Positions 12,632 to 24,967 of a DNA stretch of 64,000 nucleotides are shown here, one piece after another. The notes beneath the pieces are model-generated. The model did no database searches, had not been told where the DNA came from, and saw nothing but the letters and a program-made list of their open reading frames with translations. Each line of letters starts with the position of its first letter. The stretch's first letter is position 1. The DNA lies in contig CM065181.1 of NCBI GenBank assembly GCA_033026295.1, forward strand, positions 10,201,001-10,265,000, given 5' to 3'. Both the position numbers and the translations under genes were made by a program. The stretch comes from Channa striata. Its lineage: Eukaryota; Chordata; Actinopteri; Anabantiformes; Channidae.

Positions 12632-13075
12632 TCAGGTGTTCTCCAGCAGGTCCGTCATGAAGGAGATATAGACGATGGCCAGACGAAGCGTCTCGATACG
12701 GGAAAGTCTCTTCTCGTAAGCGAACGTCGGAACTTTCCTCCTCAGCTCATCGAACGCTTCGTTCAGGCTAAACATCCTCTTCCTCTCCCGCACATTGGCC
12801 GCCTGGCGCTGGACGACAGTGATGATCCTCCTCCGCTTGGACCGGCTGTGCCCGGGCCCCCCGCGGCCGCATCTCGGTGCGTCCGCCTGATGCTCCGCAT
12901 GAGGTTCCAGGTCTCGGCTCCAGGATGCGTCGTTCAGCCGCATCTGTTGGTTCGGGCTGGATGAGCTGCTCTCCTGCTTCGGTCCTAAAGCGTACCTGTG
13001 CGGAAACTCCATCAGGTTCATGTCACTGACAAAGTCTATCAACGTGGAGTCGACTAATCGGTCTTGAAGTTCCAT
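12632..13075 (-). CDS. ferd3l: Fer3-like bHLH transcription factor (Ferd3l/NATO3)
   Basis: Single-exon, 147-residue coding region. The open frame extends 13 codons further upstream but only to a GTG, so the ATG at 13075 (MELQDRLVDST) is the start. It also aligns with the mammalian N-terminus, which has a similar short acidic/hydrophobic motif (VDSTLIDFVSDMNL here, residues 8-21). A basic stretch (SKRRRIITV, about 79-87) leads into the bHLH at about 91-145: basic region RQAANVRERKRMFSLNEAFD, then the highly conserved PTFAYEKRLSRIETLRLAIV and a final helix ending SFMTDLLENT. The protein ends right after helix 2, slightly shorter than in human. In mammals Ferd3l is a neural bHLH factor acting in floor plate and dopaminergic progenitors. 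A TTTAAA word at 13145-13140 (minus) is the only nearby TATA-like element. It lies about 1.9 kb upstream of twist on the same strand, as in other vertebrates. Confidence 0.95.
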   Translation of the reverse strand: MELQDRLVDSTLIDFVSDMNLMEFPHRYALGPKQESSSSSPNQQMRLNDASWSRDLEPHAEHQADAPRCGRGGPGHSRSKRRRIITVVQRQAANVRERKRMFSLNEAFDELRRKVPTFAYEKRLSRIETLRLAIVYISFMTDLLENT

Positions 13076-13149
13076 ATCCAGTCCCGAACTGCGGTCTCTC
13101 AGAGAATCTGTCACGTTCAGCTCAGAACCTTCAGCTCTGTTTAAAACCG

Positions 13150-15342
13150 CTCATTAGACCAAACCAGGAGAGCATCTCCACGTATAAATCCGAACTTCGT
13201 CAGATCCTGTTGATCCGGGTGAGATCCTATTTGGCTCGACTCCAGGTCCCTTTCCTGCTGTTTTAATAAGTCGCCTCTGCCACCTCACAGCGCCACATCT
13301 TTTATGTCCCCTCTGTCTCTAAATTGAGCCAATTTCTGACTTCAGTCGTTCTCTGAGTGAGCTGAATCCGATGAGAGAGACTTAAAGAGGCCGAGAGGAA
13401 GCTGCAGAGTCCTACCAATTGATATGCGGTGCTCCTGGAGGCCCTTAATGAGCTTCTGAAGAACGGAGGCTCTTGACAGAGGGTCATACAGTCTTGTTTG
13501 CACTCTCCCCTCTGCTTCAGAGGCTAAATAATGACACTTTTATCACTTAAACAGGCCAGGAGAAGACCAAATAGAACATTCTCTAACAGTCACTATACAC
13601 CAAAAGCCTTTCTGTTGCAAATTAAAGCAAATAACTGTCCGTTCCCATGGCAGGTCAGGGTCCACACTGCAGGGTTTGCAGTGAGTTCTCATCCTCTGAA
13701 GGTGCTTCGTCATTACAGAGCTCAATATTTAGTGAAACCACGAAAAATAGAACAATGGTAATATCATTATGAGAAAACCAAAGGAGCTGAGTCTTATCAT
13801 TTAAGTCCTGCCTGAATGTTTTTACAGATAACGTTTTATCCAGAGTAACTTCATAAAGTCACTCACTCCATTTTTCAACTTTTCCAAAATATCATATAAA
13901 TTGATAAAAAGTTCTCCACAACTTCTTATACTTAACTTTTATAAGGTAATTTTAAGTGAAAGTGTCCATTTGGTTTCCATCTATTGTGGAAGTCCAACTA
14001 GAGCTTTCTATTCTGTTTAGATACAGTAACCAAGAACACTGGGAGACATTTACAATATTGGTTTTCCTCTGAGAGTCAGAGCTTATTTTAAAAGTATCAC
14101 ATTAGTGAGACACCAGCTTCACGTATGACTGGCTAAACTGAATGCCCCTCTTTTTGTCTACACCCTCAACAATGTTTAACATGTAATTCTGAAATAAATA
14201 TCACCCAATTACCTGACTAGAATACAGACATAGATCGACCTAATAATTTAGCTGTCAGTTAGGGAGGTTGCATTTCATCCACAAATTGGACAGAAAAGAA
14301 CTGTCCAGAACAGAAATGTTGTCCAGAGTTCAAGAAGCTCTGGGGTTAAATAACTTTCTCAAGGGCAGCTCAGCTACTGTGGTTTGAGGAGAACAGAGAC
14401 TTCTGTTATAGAATTTGCTGAATTCAGCCAAAGTTGTGTTTGTGGTTATTAAGCCCACTCATGATGACAAATTGTTTCAAATGCCATCGAAAACATCAAA
14501 CTTTCAGCTTTACAGAACAAAACTTGGCAAAACTCGGCCGATGATGAATAAAATAATCAATTCATACCAACTATTCTGTAAGAGTATAACATGTCGTGAC
14601 TGTACTTTTATAAAGAGTCTTCTTTATAAGAACTATGTGGTTGTCGGCTCATCACTGCATTAGTTAGCAACTAAAACAGTACAAATGGTAAAGAGATAAT
14701 ACATAAAAACAATCTAAGACTGTTTCACTTATTTAATAAAAACTAGTTTGTCTATTTGCTTAGAAGAAATAACAGCAGTATATTGTGTTAAACACCACTA
14801 ATTAAACTGTTAATATCATCTGCTTAAGAGGGGTATTTATGAGTTACTGCTAGTGATCATAAATTAAGGGCAAACACAAAGAGATTTTACCCTTGTTGTT
14901 GATTAAAAAAAACTGGTCATGTTGATCAGCTTATAAGTAGTACTGTGATGACAGTTCTCCTGGAGGTGTGAACATGCTCTGATACCAGTTATATCATAGT
15001 AAGCAAACAACAGCCCTGCATGTTCCTTAGAGTACCATCCTGTGCAGCTATTCCATACACATGACTGACAGTAAATACTTTATGATAATATGAATGTATG
15101 AGTGTCTGTCTTGTATACACACTCCACCCAGTGTGTATCTTCTCCATCTCTCTCTGCTGCTTCTTTTTCATCTCTCCTCTCTGTTTTCCTGGCAGGCAGA
15201 TAAACATGATGGGACATTCCTCTGGTTGTCGTGGAAACACTGAGAAAGCACAGCTGGGCGGGAGAATATGAGGTAATCTCACCCTGGGGCTGCTGGGTAA
15301 ATATTGGTCTTAAATAAGGAGTAAAATCCCAAAAGAAACCCA

Positions 15343-15401
<59 letters not shown>

Positions 15402-18400
15402 GCACATGCACACACACCTACAGGGGTTTATCCCAGTTTTGTCTGAGTGGAAACAAACAGGAGAGGCCTTTACAGAGACACTCACAGTGACACATTTCCT
15501 GCTTCACTCTTTGCTTAGCAAAATGAAATTATTAATAGTTGCAGTGGGACCAAATGCTTGTGGAAGTAAACAGGTTGAACAGATAGAACCTCGATGTGAA
15601 ACCTACATTTTGTCACAAAGTCTGATTATTGGCCAGTGGTTTTTCTTCATTTCTTCAGGACTGAGGTTGTACTTCCAAGCGGATAATGTCAGTGTGCTAA
15701 CATGTGCATAATAATAACAATACTTTGCTTAAAAGAGAGTGTGTAATGAAAACACCACTTGTGTGAATGCACCTATTTTCCAAAAAGCAGCACTTCAGTT
15801 ATGTCTCAGAGCACAAAACAACATCTTGACCCTAAACCCCTGCTGGATATTGGGTCCATATATCACCATAATGCCATTGTAAAATGTGAGGAGGCGGGTT
15901 TGAGTCCTGAGTGTTGGGAAATGTGATTTCATTAAATTCACATGATGACTGAGTGTGGAATATGGAAAGAATTTCAACATGTACCTATTGTGTTGTTGTG
16001 CTGGAGTAGTTGTCATTCAGTAGTTTTTAATATGGGGATAAAGAATAGTGTCCAGTGTGCTGCTTTAGAGCAGCCAGAGCTGTTCTCACCATGTAAATCT
16101 GTCTTCCTGCTCCTCCTCTGGCTCCGTCCTCAGTGTGCTGTAAGAACATCGCCAAATCTCTCCCACTACAACTGTAAATCTGAAATTAGACACTTCTCCC
16201 TCGTTCGGTTTCTTTCTCAACGTCTTTCTCTCTTCTTGTCTTTACTTCACTTTCTCTGACGCTGCACTGCTGCTCTTTGCATCGGCCGCATTTTTTTGTC
16301 ATTCATTGATTGAACATTTAAGAGAGGAGGGGAGTCAAAGGGAGACGGAGGGAGATGGAGGGAGTGAGGGAGATGAGTTTAACTCCTGACCTATCTGTCT
16401 CTTCTTCATTGTGTCACTCTGATTCTCAGTGTTTCTTTCCCTTTCTGTCCACACCCAGCCGCTGACTCATTGGTTCACTGGTCCCACCTTTGGCTAAATC
16501 TCGCCCTCTGATTGGCTTGGTTCTTTAGTGAGCAGCCACTCACAGGGTGTTTACACAGCTGGGTGTCCAGTCAAAAGCAAGACTCATTCTTGTGTGTATG
16601 TGCATGTGTGTGGAAGTTGGATAAACTCCAATACCACATCATATATCTCCTTACTGCCCCTGTGACTCCCCCTCTTCCTTCAAACCTACACCTCCCACTC
16701 ACCAAACTGCTGCATGCCCTCAACTTCTCAGTTCCAAGTTGCCCTCCTTCTCCTAATTCAACCTCTTAGCTCCCACTCCACCACCCTACTAAAAATCTCA
16801 TTGCTTAGCTCCCCCACCCACCCTCAACCATGTCAGCACCTTGCTTTGGTTCACCCTGACTCCCCCATTCTGTCTGAGTAATGTCTGTGTTTATTTTCTA
16901 AAGGAAAGTCACCAACTCTTCACTGTGTATACGAGGGTGCCATGTTTCTTCAGAGTCATATTCTGGTGTATGAAGAATAAAAAGAAAGTATGCAGGACAG
17001 ACTGATGCCACCATTTAATGATGATTGTACCTTGAGTTTTTTAGTGTAAGTGTGATTGTCTGAGATTTCTTTGGCTGAGTCAACACACTAAGACACTATA
17101 ACGCACAAGACTTTACACTGAGACCATTTATGTAAATTACAAGACAGTTCCAGATACTAGATTAGAGTTTTTTTCCTTCTCAATGTGATGCCAGAAGTCC
17201 TTAAAGCACAAAGATGAACTAAGAAAAGAAACAAGTTGGATTACTAATCATGGAAAAAGACCTGCATCAGCACCTTCTCAAGTAGTCACCACATCTAATG
17301 GGAGCCCAGTAAACATCCTGCTCCAGCTTGGAATCTTCAATCTTGCAACATATTTCTGCCTATTCTGTGACAAAATAAGAATAACACAAAATGAGCAGCG
17401 TGTTGCTAAAAAAGGTTTATTACAACGTTTTATTCAAAGTTTTATTTGCTTTTCCCTGAACTGACAAAAAGAAAATTAATCACAAGTCCATCTTTTTGTT
17501 GGTTCCAAAGATTGCAAGCGAATCGTTTGGCCCAGCCCAGCAGTTGCACCACAAGAGAAGGAGGTTACAGTCTCTCCCTGAGTAAGACCACCAAATTCCA
17601 TACTCAGTTCACATGGATTAACAACTAAACCATGTCAATGAGAGACTCCATCTGCTTAAGAAGAGTTGAAATCTCAGGAAACATATAGTATGTCGAATCT
17701 GTGTTGCAGTTATTGCTTTCTGGTACCTATCACATAGTAAAATTTATGTACTGCTTTAAAAGTGCAGTTAAACTTTTTTTATTATAAAAGTGACCACAGC
17801 AAGCCACAGTCATACATGCTACTAAAATCCAGTAAATGGAAAGCAAACCTAATTGTTCCCAGAGTTTTTTAGAAAACACAAAGAAAATACTGGACAAATT
17901 GCCTTTAAACAGTATGTTTATGCACAGTTTCATAATGAAAGTGATGCAAGAGTTGAAGAGGTGTTGTTTGGAAAAATCACAGGAATTGGCAAAACTCTCA
18001 TTGCAGCTCAATATCCAGAGGCGGTAAATATACTCAAAGCTAAAGGTTGCCACAACACTTATTTTAGAAGGTTTATCGTTGCCCACAGTGCACAGGTGGC
18101 ATGGGTTAATTCATGTGCTACACTATACTTTTTAAAATGACTATGCACATCTCTCTAACCCAGTTTCAACATTTGGCTCATAATAATCTCTCAAAATGGG
18201 CTTCAGTGAAAGCTGCTGGTATATCTTGGTGTCTTTCTTTTTATGTTAATATTTGTCATACTGTATGTAATCATCGAATGGCCCACTAATCAGGGCCGTT
18301 TCTTTCATCTACTTTTAGATGACTTTATAAGTGCTTTTCCAGCAATCAGCTCTAATGCACACTTCATCAGCAGTCCTGGCCACCCACTTTTCTTTTCACC

Positions 18401-21400
18401 CCCTCCCCCCCCCTTCTTTCTCTTTCAGTCTTGATCTCATTCCTATACATATACCTTCAGCTCTGCCATGCAGTTTGACAAGGTTGTCATAAAAATAGAA
18501 TAATAAAATATTTAGCTGTGTCCTGGGTATTGTCCTGTAAAGCTACATGACTAAACATGAGATCAGTTTTTCCAGACCCATAAGTTTTTTTTCCCCTCTT
18601 GGCTTATTTATTTTTCTGTGGTTTTGGGAGGTTGTAGCTGAAAGTCTGATGATATGCTGTGTGTGTTCCTGGCCTCACCCCTCCCCTCATTACTCTCCTC
18701 CACTCTCTGCTTCCCTCTCGATTTATATGCAAAAGGTATAGGGAGTGATACAAATACATTTTTTTGTATTAGGCTGTTGTTCCACAGTTAATCACTGTGT
18801 TGACTTTCACATTCGTGTCTATGCTCACATGCTTTGGCCTCATTCCTTATTAGCTTTGTCTCTGTGGATAAAGCTGCTGTCATAATTGCTGGATTCTGCT
18901 AAGATTAAAACAGAGTAATCTTTTTTATCTTTTGTCCTTTCCCTGTGATATTTCCCTTGTGTTTTGAGTGGAGGAGTTATGGTTTGGTCGAAACACTGTC
19001 TAGACGCCCATGAGCCTCCCATTACCTCCTGATTACACTGAGCCCTATTAATCTCACTAGGCTGGCTGGCCAGGGCAAAGCACACAAACATACGCAGAAA
19101 TGCATGCAAGCAGATAAAATATTCCAGGAAAAAAATATGTGGAAAAGCAAGTTCCATGTTATTAGGGTAGCAAAATGACACATACTTCAGGACAAGACAG
19201 AGCAAATAATTTGAGCAATATAATAAAAGTAAATGCAATGAAAATAGGTCGTTAAAAAATAGTTTTATTCTTTTTTAATGTCAAAATAGGGGGATGAAAA
19301 CTTATGCACAGAACTGACTGCTGCTGGCTCTGGCTCAATACTGTACAAACTTTATTTTAGTATTAGTTGCACAGAAGGAAATGCACCAGGAAAAAAGCGA
19401 CTGAACATATTTCCAAAGATGCACACAATCGATGCAACTTGAAAAACAAATGGCATCATAACAGAAAGGTTAACGGAAGTATTAGTACTTCAAACTTGGT
19501 GAATTTGATTTTTTCCACTATCCACAAATACTGCGTCATGCACATATGAACGGGTCAGACCCTTTGACAATCAGAGGACTTAAATGGCGGAAACACAATC
19601 TTCTATTATTTGACCTTATTGGGTCAGGTGTTTCATTTATCACGACATTCACTGACAACTCCCTGCGTGGAATTGAACAAACACATGTACACATATAAAC
19701 CCAAACACAATTCCCTTGAGCAAAATGGTGTCACAGGAAACACCAGTCTGTCGTCACCAGGGTTACTGAGGGCAGGCCAATGGGTGTCGGGTACCAAGGA
19801 AACAAGCTAACTATGGGAATTTAGCTCGCCAATCAATAGTAACGTTTACTTTGGGGTTAATAGTGTGTGTGCATGTGTGCTTTATGTTTGTGTGTGTGGA
19901 CAGTGATATCTTGGGAGAGAGCTCAAGGCCTGAGCTCATCTGTGTGCACGAGCTACTTGCCTACCTGAGGGAGCATAAAAACAGAGATGCAAAGCAGAGG
20001 TGCCAAAAACCTCTCAGAAATGACTTTCAAAATCCCATAAAGGGATTTCATAAATGTCAGTCGGCCTGTGAGAGATGGGCTTTGATACGACTCACTCCTG
20101 CCTGGACTTTGTTGGAGGATATATAGCCACAGTTGCACAGCTCTGACTGGTGGAACACTTAAGATTTTATGACCTGCTGCCATTTGGAGCTCTGGGATAT
20201 AGAGCAGAGTGCCGACCACATAACTAATTAGGCCTGGCCAGCAGGGGTGTGCAAAGATGGGGATTTGTGGATTGTGGGCTGTGGATGTGGTGTGTCTGCA
20301 GGAGTGAAGGAGTGAGCAAGCCAGTGAGTGTGTGGCATTGGTCGTTGTGTGTGTGTCCTGAATCTGGAGCATTGCGTCAGGGCACCGTTTGTTCTCCATA
20401 AAGACTCTACGGGCTCTTTCATGTAGGAGCCGCCAGGCCTGGAAAGTTTGACACGGAAGATAGAGATGCACAGCCAACCAACACACACACACACACAGTA
20501 GACCACTCCTATCAAGGCATCAAGAGGCACGCAGAGGTGTACGAAAAGACAGCCCGGCCTGCTCAACAAAAACAACACTCCTCCTATTGTCTCATCTTTT
20601 AACCCTCTTTTTTCTTCTCTCCATCGGACGATCATCAAGATAAACGACCATGCAGAGATATGAGAGTCCAGTGGCAGGAGGGGGCGCGGGGGGGTGTCAG
20701 AGGTGGAATGTGTGTGAAGTAAGCACTGCCTCTTATAAATCAGGGAGACAAGTAGGAGGAGAGGAAAGCGAGGGAAAAGAAAGCTGGGGAAAGAGGAGGA
20801 GTCAGCATGAGGAAGTGGCCGCCGAAATGACAAGCTAACTGAGCGGTGATGGAAGGAGGGGGACACAGGTGCAAGAGAGGTGCACACAACTGGAAGTGAG
20901 CAAATAAAGGCAGAGGAAGGTCACTTTTCCATTTCAGATCATGGTCTCTAAATCGATTTACCTTAAGGTCAGAAGTGTTTTGTGCATTTGCACAGTTCAA
21001 AAGGAGCAGGCTGCCCAAGATTCAGATCATTCTGGAAACACTAGGATCGATTTGCAGTGACCATATGATTACAAGCACAAAGGGTTGTGAAAAAAGCTCA
21101 ATGTTCTTCTGGCGAAAGGCTGAACTATGTGTAACATGAACTCCTGTGTTTATTTTGTATGTGTGTTTTGTCTCAGTGTGTAGTTCTACTGAAAGCTGAG
21201 TAGCATTTCAGAGTCAGATTATTAAGTTCTGCCGCTATTTACGACAGGTTTATAGTAAGTTTAGGTTGCCAAATCATATAAGAACAACTTTGAAGTATTG
21301 TTATATTAAAAAATACTGACAATTTTCAGTCTTTCGGTTAAGCTAAGCTGACAAGCTGCTGATGACAGCTTTATATTTGCTATAAATATATGAAAGTGGT

Positions 21401-22640
21401 GCCAAACTTCTCATCTTCCTGCTTTGGCAAGAAAGTGAAATGAACTATTCATTTAGTAAATATGTGCACTTCTCACTGTTCTCACCTATTAAGTTTGCAG
21501 TTATAAATATTAATAAGTGATGTCAAAACCTCAAGCTACTCACTGTTTGAAAAAGTTCCTAATGGAAATTGGTTTGCAATAGCGGCAGTTGTACAATAGC
21601 AGATACAGCTCAAATCAGGAGCACAAATTTTCAATATTTGTCAGGCTATCTTGGCAATAGTTTATTTTTTTTGAGACTTTAAAAATAAAAAACAAACAAG
21701 GGGCAGCAAATTAATTGAAACAAACTATCAGGTGTAACCGATATATGTGAGCCATGTAAATTGCAGTTCCTTATCTATCCTCTTTAGACAGCTCCTGATA
21801 AGCTCTCAAGTGCTTAGCACCTCACAGCTAATTAGACTCTCCACTGAAAGGCAGGGGGATTGGTGTGTGGGACTGGGGAGCAAAGACAACACAGAGGTCG
21901 TCTCTCAGCACTTTATCACTTGACACTCAGTGGTCAGCATTCAATGTTTTTTTTTGTTAAAGGACATTTGTCATGAAAAACTAAAAATCATGTTAGTAAT
22001 TACTTGGGTATGTTATGATCTCACCATTTGACCCCACGGGCACTTTTGTCTTTTAAAGTGTGTCTTTGAATATACGGTATCATTACGAACAAAGACATTG
22101 GATCCATGAGAACATATAAAAGAGTGGAGCTTTTTAATTGAAATTAACTTCAGATTTTCTTTTGGTTTCCACTCAAAAAAAGAAGAAAAAAAAGAGCCTT
22201 CATGTGACAACTGTCCATGCAGCACCAATGTTCTCCATCCTAAAAGGCACAAGAGGTTAAACAACAGACATTTTGAAATAACTTTAGCAGTCTGTTTTTT
22301 TTTTTTTGCATGACCCATTTGGCTGCACATTATCAAGGCAAAAACGAGCTCTGGGTACTGTAATGCCCACAGGCAACAAAGCCCAACTGTATTTTTGTGT
22401 CTGAAAATGTAAGCAGCAGTTCAGCTCCCCCATCAGGCAGCATGAGGGAACTGCGATCCAATGAGGAGGGATCTTTCAAGCTCTCACAGGCTTCTTCCAC
22501 AAACTACAAATTGGGACACCATGTATGAACATTAGTTTAAGTGATACTGATGCAGCTCAGAGGAACCCACATCGGGGCAGAAATCTTGCTCATTGGCACC
22601 TGAGTTGAACTGTTCGGGGAGGCTGTGTATTCCACCACTG
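13150..22640. other. Intergenic region between ferd3l and polr1f
   Basis: No gene is supported over about 9.5 kb. Contents seen: AT-rich DNA, a long CA microsatellite (15347-15393), a short block with an AP-1-like TGACTCA and two CCAAT words (about 16460-16520), a coding-looking but unassigned frame at 17853-18140, and conserved-looking blocks near 20030-20250 and 21720-21860. The rest shows nothing distinctive. Confidence 0.6.
15347..15393. repeat. CA microsatellite
   Basis: Perfect CA dinucleotide run of about 23 units, followed by a few interrupted CA units to about 15416. Overlapping Cys/Val frames on the other strand are repeat translations. Confidence 0.97.
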
Positions 22641-22653
22641 TTTTACTTGGTAG

Positions 22654-22659
22654 TTTATT
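22654..22659 (-). terminator. polr1f polyadenylation signal
   Basis: Canonical AATAAA on the minus strand 53 bases past the polr1f stop codon, giving a short 3' UTR. Confidence 0.6.
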
Positions 22660-22711
22660 AACTGTGATTATTAACAATTAACTGGTTTCAAAACTGGACT
22701 TGATCAGTTTT

Positions 22712-24723
22712 TCAGGCAAACTTTTCAGCGTCACTTTTCCTCTTCTTTTTGGACTTTGGTGGTTCAGGATCTTCACTAAAAACAGATGTGACATTACCGC
22801 CAGTGTCATGTTTTCTCTTTTTGCCTGGCTTGTCACTGATGTAGCCACTCGAGTCGCTCCCGTGGACTTCCATGGCAGAGAGCTCAATCTCCTCCTCCTC
22901 TTCTTTTACATGTTTCTCCTTCTTTTTCTTCTTCTTCTTTTTATCCCCAGCTTCATTGCCATTGGCCTCATCCAGTGTTCCATTTTTCTCTGGTGTCGTG
23001 TTGCTGTCTTGTTGGCCTAAGGGCATTACCTCTTCTTCTCTCTCCCCTTCTTTGGCTTTTTTCTTTTTCTTCATTTTCTTAGGGGTTTCACCAGGAGACT
23101 CCCCTGTGGTTTCTGGGGTGGGTTCTGTATCTGCTGCATCTGGCTGGTCTGCAAGAATGCTGGACTCTGAACTCTCCCCCAAAGCCATCAACTCTTGAAC
23201 CCTGAGACGCACAAAACAAAAAAACAAAAATGAAAAAAGGCAAAATATATTTAAAGAAGACTGATATTATTATTCATAAAAGAGTTTCAGTTACTATTTT
23301 GTATAATTAATGGAAAATTGGAGGAAATTGTCACAACCCATCCTTCTGTCACCAACTTTGCACACTTGCCTGGTCCTCTCCAGACGTCCTCTTATTAACA
23401 ATACTCCAACTGTGTCTGCATCGAGGGCAGTGACCTCGAACTCCAGCTCTGCACCGATCCTTGGCCCTGCAACTCTCCAGGTTTCCACAGAGACCAGGTT
23501 AGGTTTGGGGATGCTGGCGTTGAAGCAGCCGTGCACCAGGCAGCCCACATGACTTACCCCTAGTTTATTCACCTTACCCTACAGCAGAAACACAATTAAA
23601 ATTAACTACAAAAGAAAAGTTATTGTGTTCATACAGGAAGATACTAACAACTAAACAGCGCAGTTTTATGCGGGTCTATTTTTACCGGTACTGTAGGTGC
23701 TTTATCCAACAGTGATTTACTTAACGTTATAAAAGTAACCGTATCACAGCAACACACAGACACAAATTGCAGTACTATGTCAGGGATGAATGGAGCCTCA
23801 AACAAATAATGTAAATCTCACCAGTAGTTTCTGTCCCTTTCTGGGCTGAAAGACAATAAAGTTGGCCTCTATGTCCATGTGGATGTAGCCGCTGTCATCG
23901 AAAATGTCTCCCCGCTGGCTCACTATCCTGATGTTGTCATAAGCTAAAGGCACTCCTCTCAGACTGCAACACATAGCACAAGCCGAGTCAAGTCGGTGTG
24001 ATAAAAGCAGATCAATGTAGAACAACATGAAAACGATGGCATTTCATTATCACATCAAAGATTTGCATATTTTTCATCTCTCCCCTCTTCAGTTTAGCTT
24101 GATAAGCCGAAATCGAGTGGCCAGCCCCCACCTCATTTGGTAAACAGAGGAAGGACCCAGAATCACGACACTACTGATTTATTTACGGCTGTGGTGACAC
24201 CTTACGAGGTGGAGTTACACTCATGTGGTTCACAATCAGAGGGGTTTGTACTGCTACGTTTCATTAACATTAACTGTGTGTTAACAATTTTTTATTTCAC
24301 ATCAATAACAAAGTGACTACATAAATGTTTTATTACTACATCCCCTCGTGTATCTGAAGTTGGTGGTGAATACTCGACTTTCCACAGCGTCCATGAGCTT
24401 GCGTCAGGTAACGGAAGCTCGGTGTCGGTACCTCTGGGAGAACCTGAGCAGCTCGGCGTCCAGCTCCTCCTGTATCCCCGTCCTCTTCTTCTCAGGTACA
24501 TCGGCGGCAGGGCGACGTGTCTCCGGTGCGTGTTCATGACCAGACACGAGTACGGCGCTGGCAGCAGGGCGGAGGCGGCGGCAAACGACGGGACTGAACA
24601 CGGGACCAGGTTCGGTCCCGGAGGCTGGGACCCGGCTGGGTCGACGCAGATCCCACCTTCAGGGATTTGACCAGAGATTTTCACATGTTTTGGGTCATCT
24701 TCGGCGTGCTCTAGGTTCGCCAT
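22712..24723 (-). CDS. polr1f: RNA polymerase I subunit RPA43 (Polr1f/TWISTNB), four exons, apparent frameshift in exon 1
   Basis: Coding exons in transcript order: 24723-24432, 23963-23822, 23578-23370, 23201-22712. The ATG at 24723 (MANLEHAEDD, A at -3 and G at +4) is the only ATG in frame; upstream the frame opens only with TTG. Family signatures: APYSCLVMNTHRRHVALPPMYL and KRTGIQEELDAELLRFSQ (exon 1), GVPLAYDNIRIVSQRGDIFDD and HMDIEANFIVFQP (exon 2), SHVGCLVHGCFNASIPKP and ELEFEVTALDAD (exon 3). The Lys/Glu-rich tail carries GSDSSGYISD (exon 4), as in human. RPA43 pairs with RPA14 in yeast, forms the RPB7-like stalk of RNA polymerase I and contacts the initiation factor RRN3; it acts in the nucleolus. 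Joined, the product is about 377 residues (human about 338). Exon 1 as given lacks one base between the codons for MYL and KKRTG (around 24493-24488). All other junctions agree in phase. Intron 3 uses a GC donor. A one-base assembly error is likelier than a dead gene. Confidence 0.9.
24432..24723 (-). other. polr1f: polr1f coding exon 1 (carries the frameshift)
   Basis: Runs from ATG to a donor AG|GTACCG. Read from the ATG, the frame gives HRRHVALPPMYL and then a nonsense RRRGRGYRRSW stretch. The -1 frame picks up exactly at KKRTGIQEELDAELLRFSQ. The exon length is 292; a length of 293 would fit the phase needed by exon 2, whose first base completes a Ser codon (SQ-S-LRGVPLAYDN). Confidence 0.85.
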
Positions 24724-24967
24724 GCTGCTGGGAAAAACCGGAAAAACAACAACAGGCGACTTCCGCTTTGAGGAGGGAGCGCGGTCCGTCAAACTCTAGA
24801 AAACATTTGCTTATGTCGCCACCTGTCGGTCGGAATGAGAATCAATTCATCTGTTGCGTGAGATCCACGGAGGTTTTGCACTTAAAAAAAATGCAATTAA
24901 ACTATCAATCTTAAAAATCTCTTTAGAAAGTAAAAGTAGGCAATAAATTTTTGTGACGGTTGAAAAA

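Noticed and set aside
12623..12964. 113-codon plus-strand frame
   Set aside because: Antisense shadow of ferd3l.
20228..20887. 219-codon minus-strand open frame
   Set aside because: Long but repeat-influenced (Ser/Leu/Pro/His rich, crosses a CA tract), no recognisable domain and no splice or start context.
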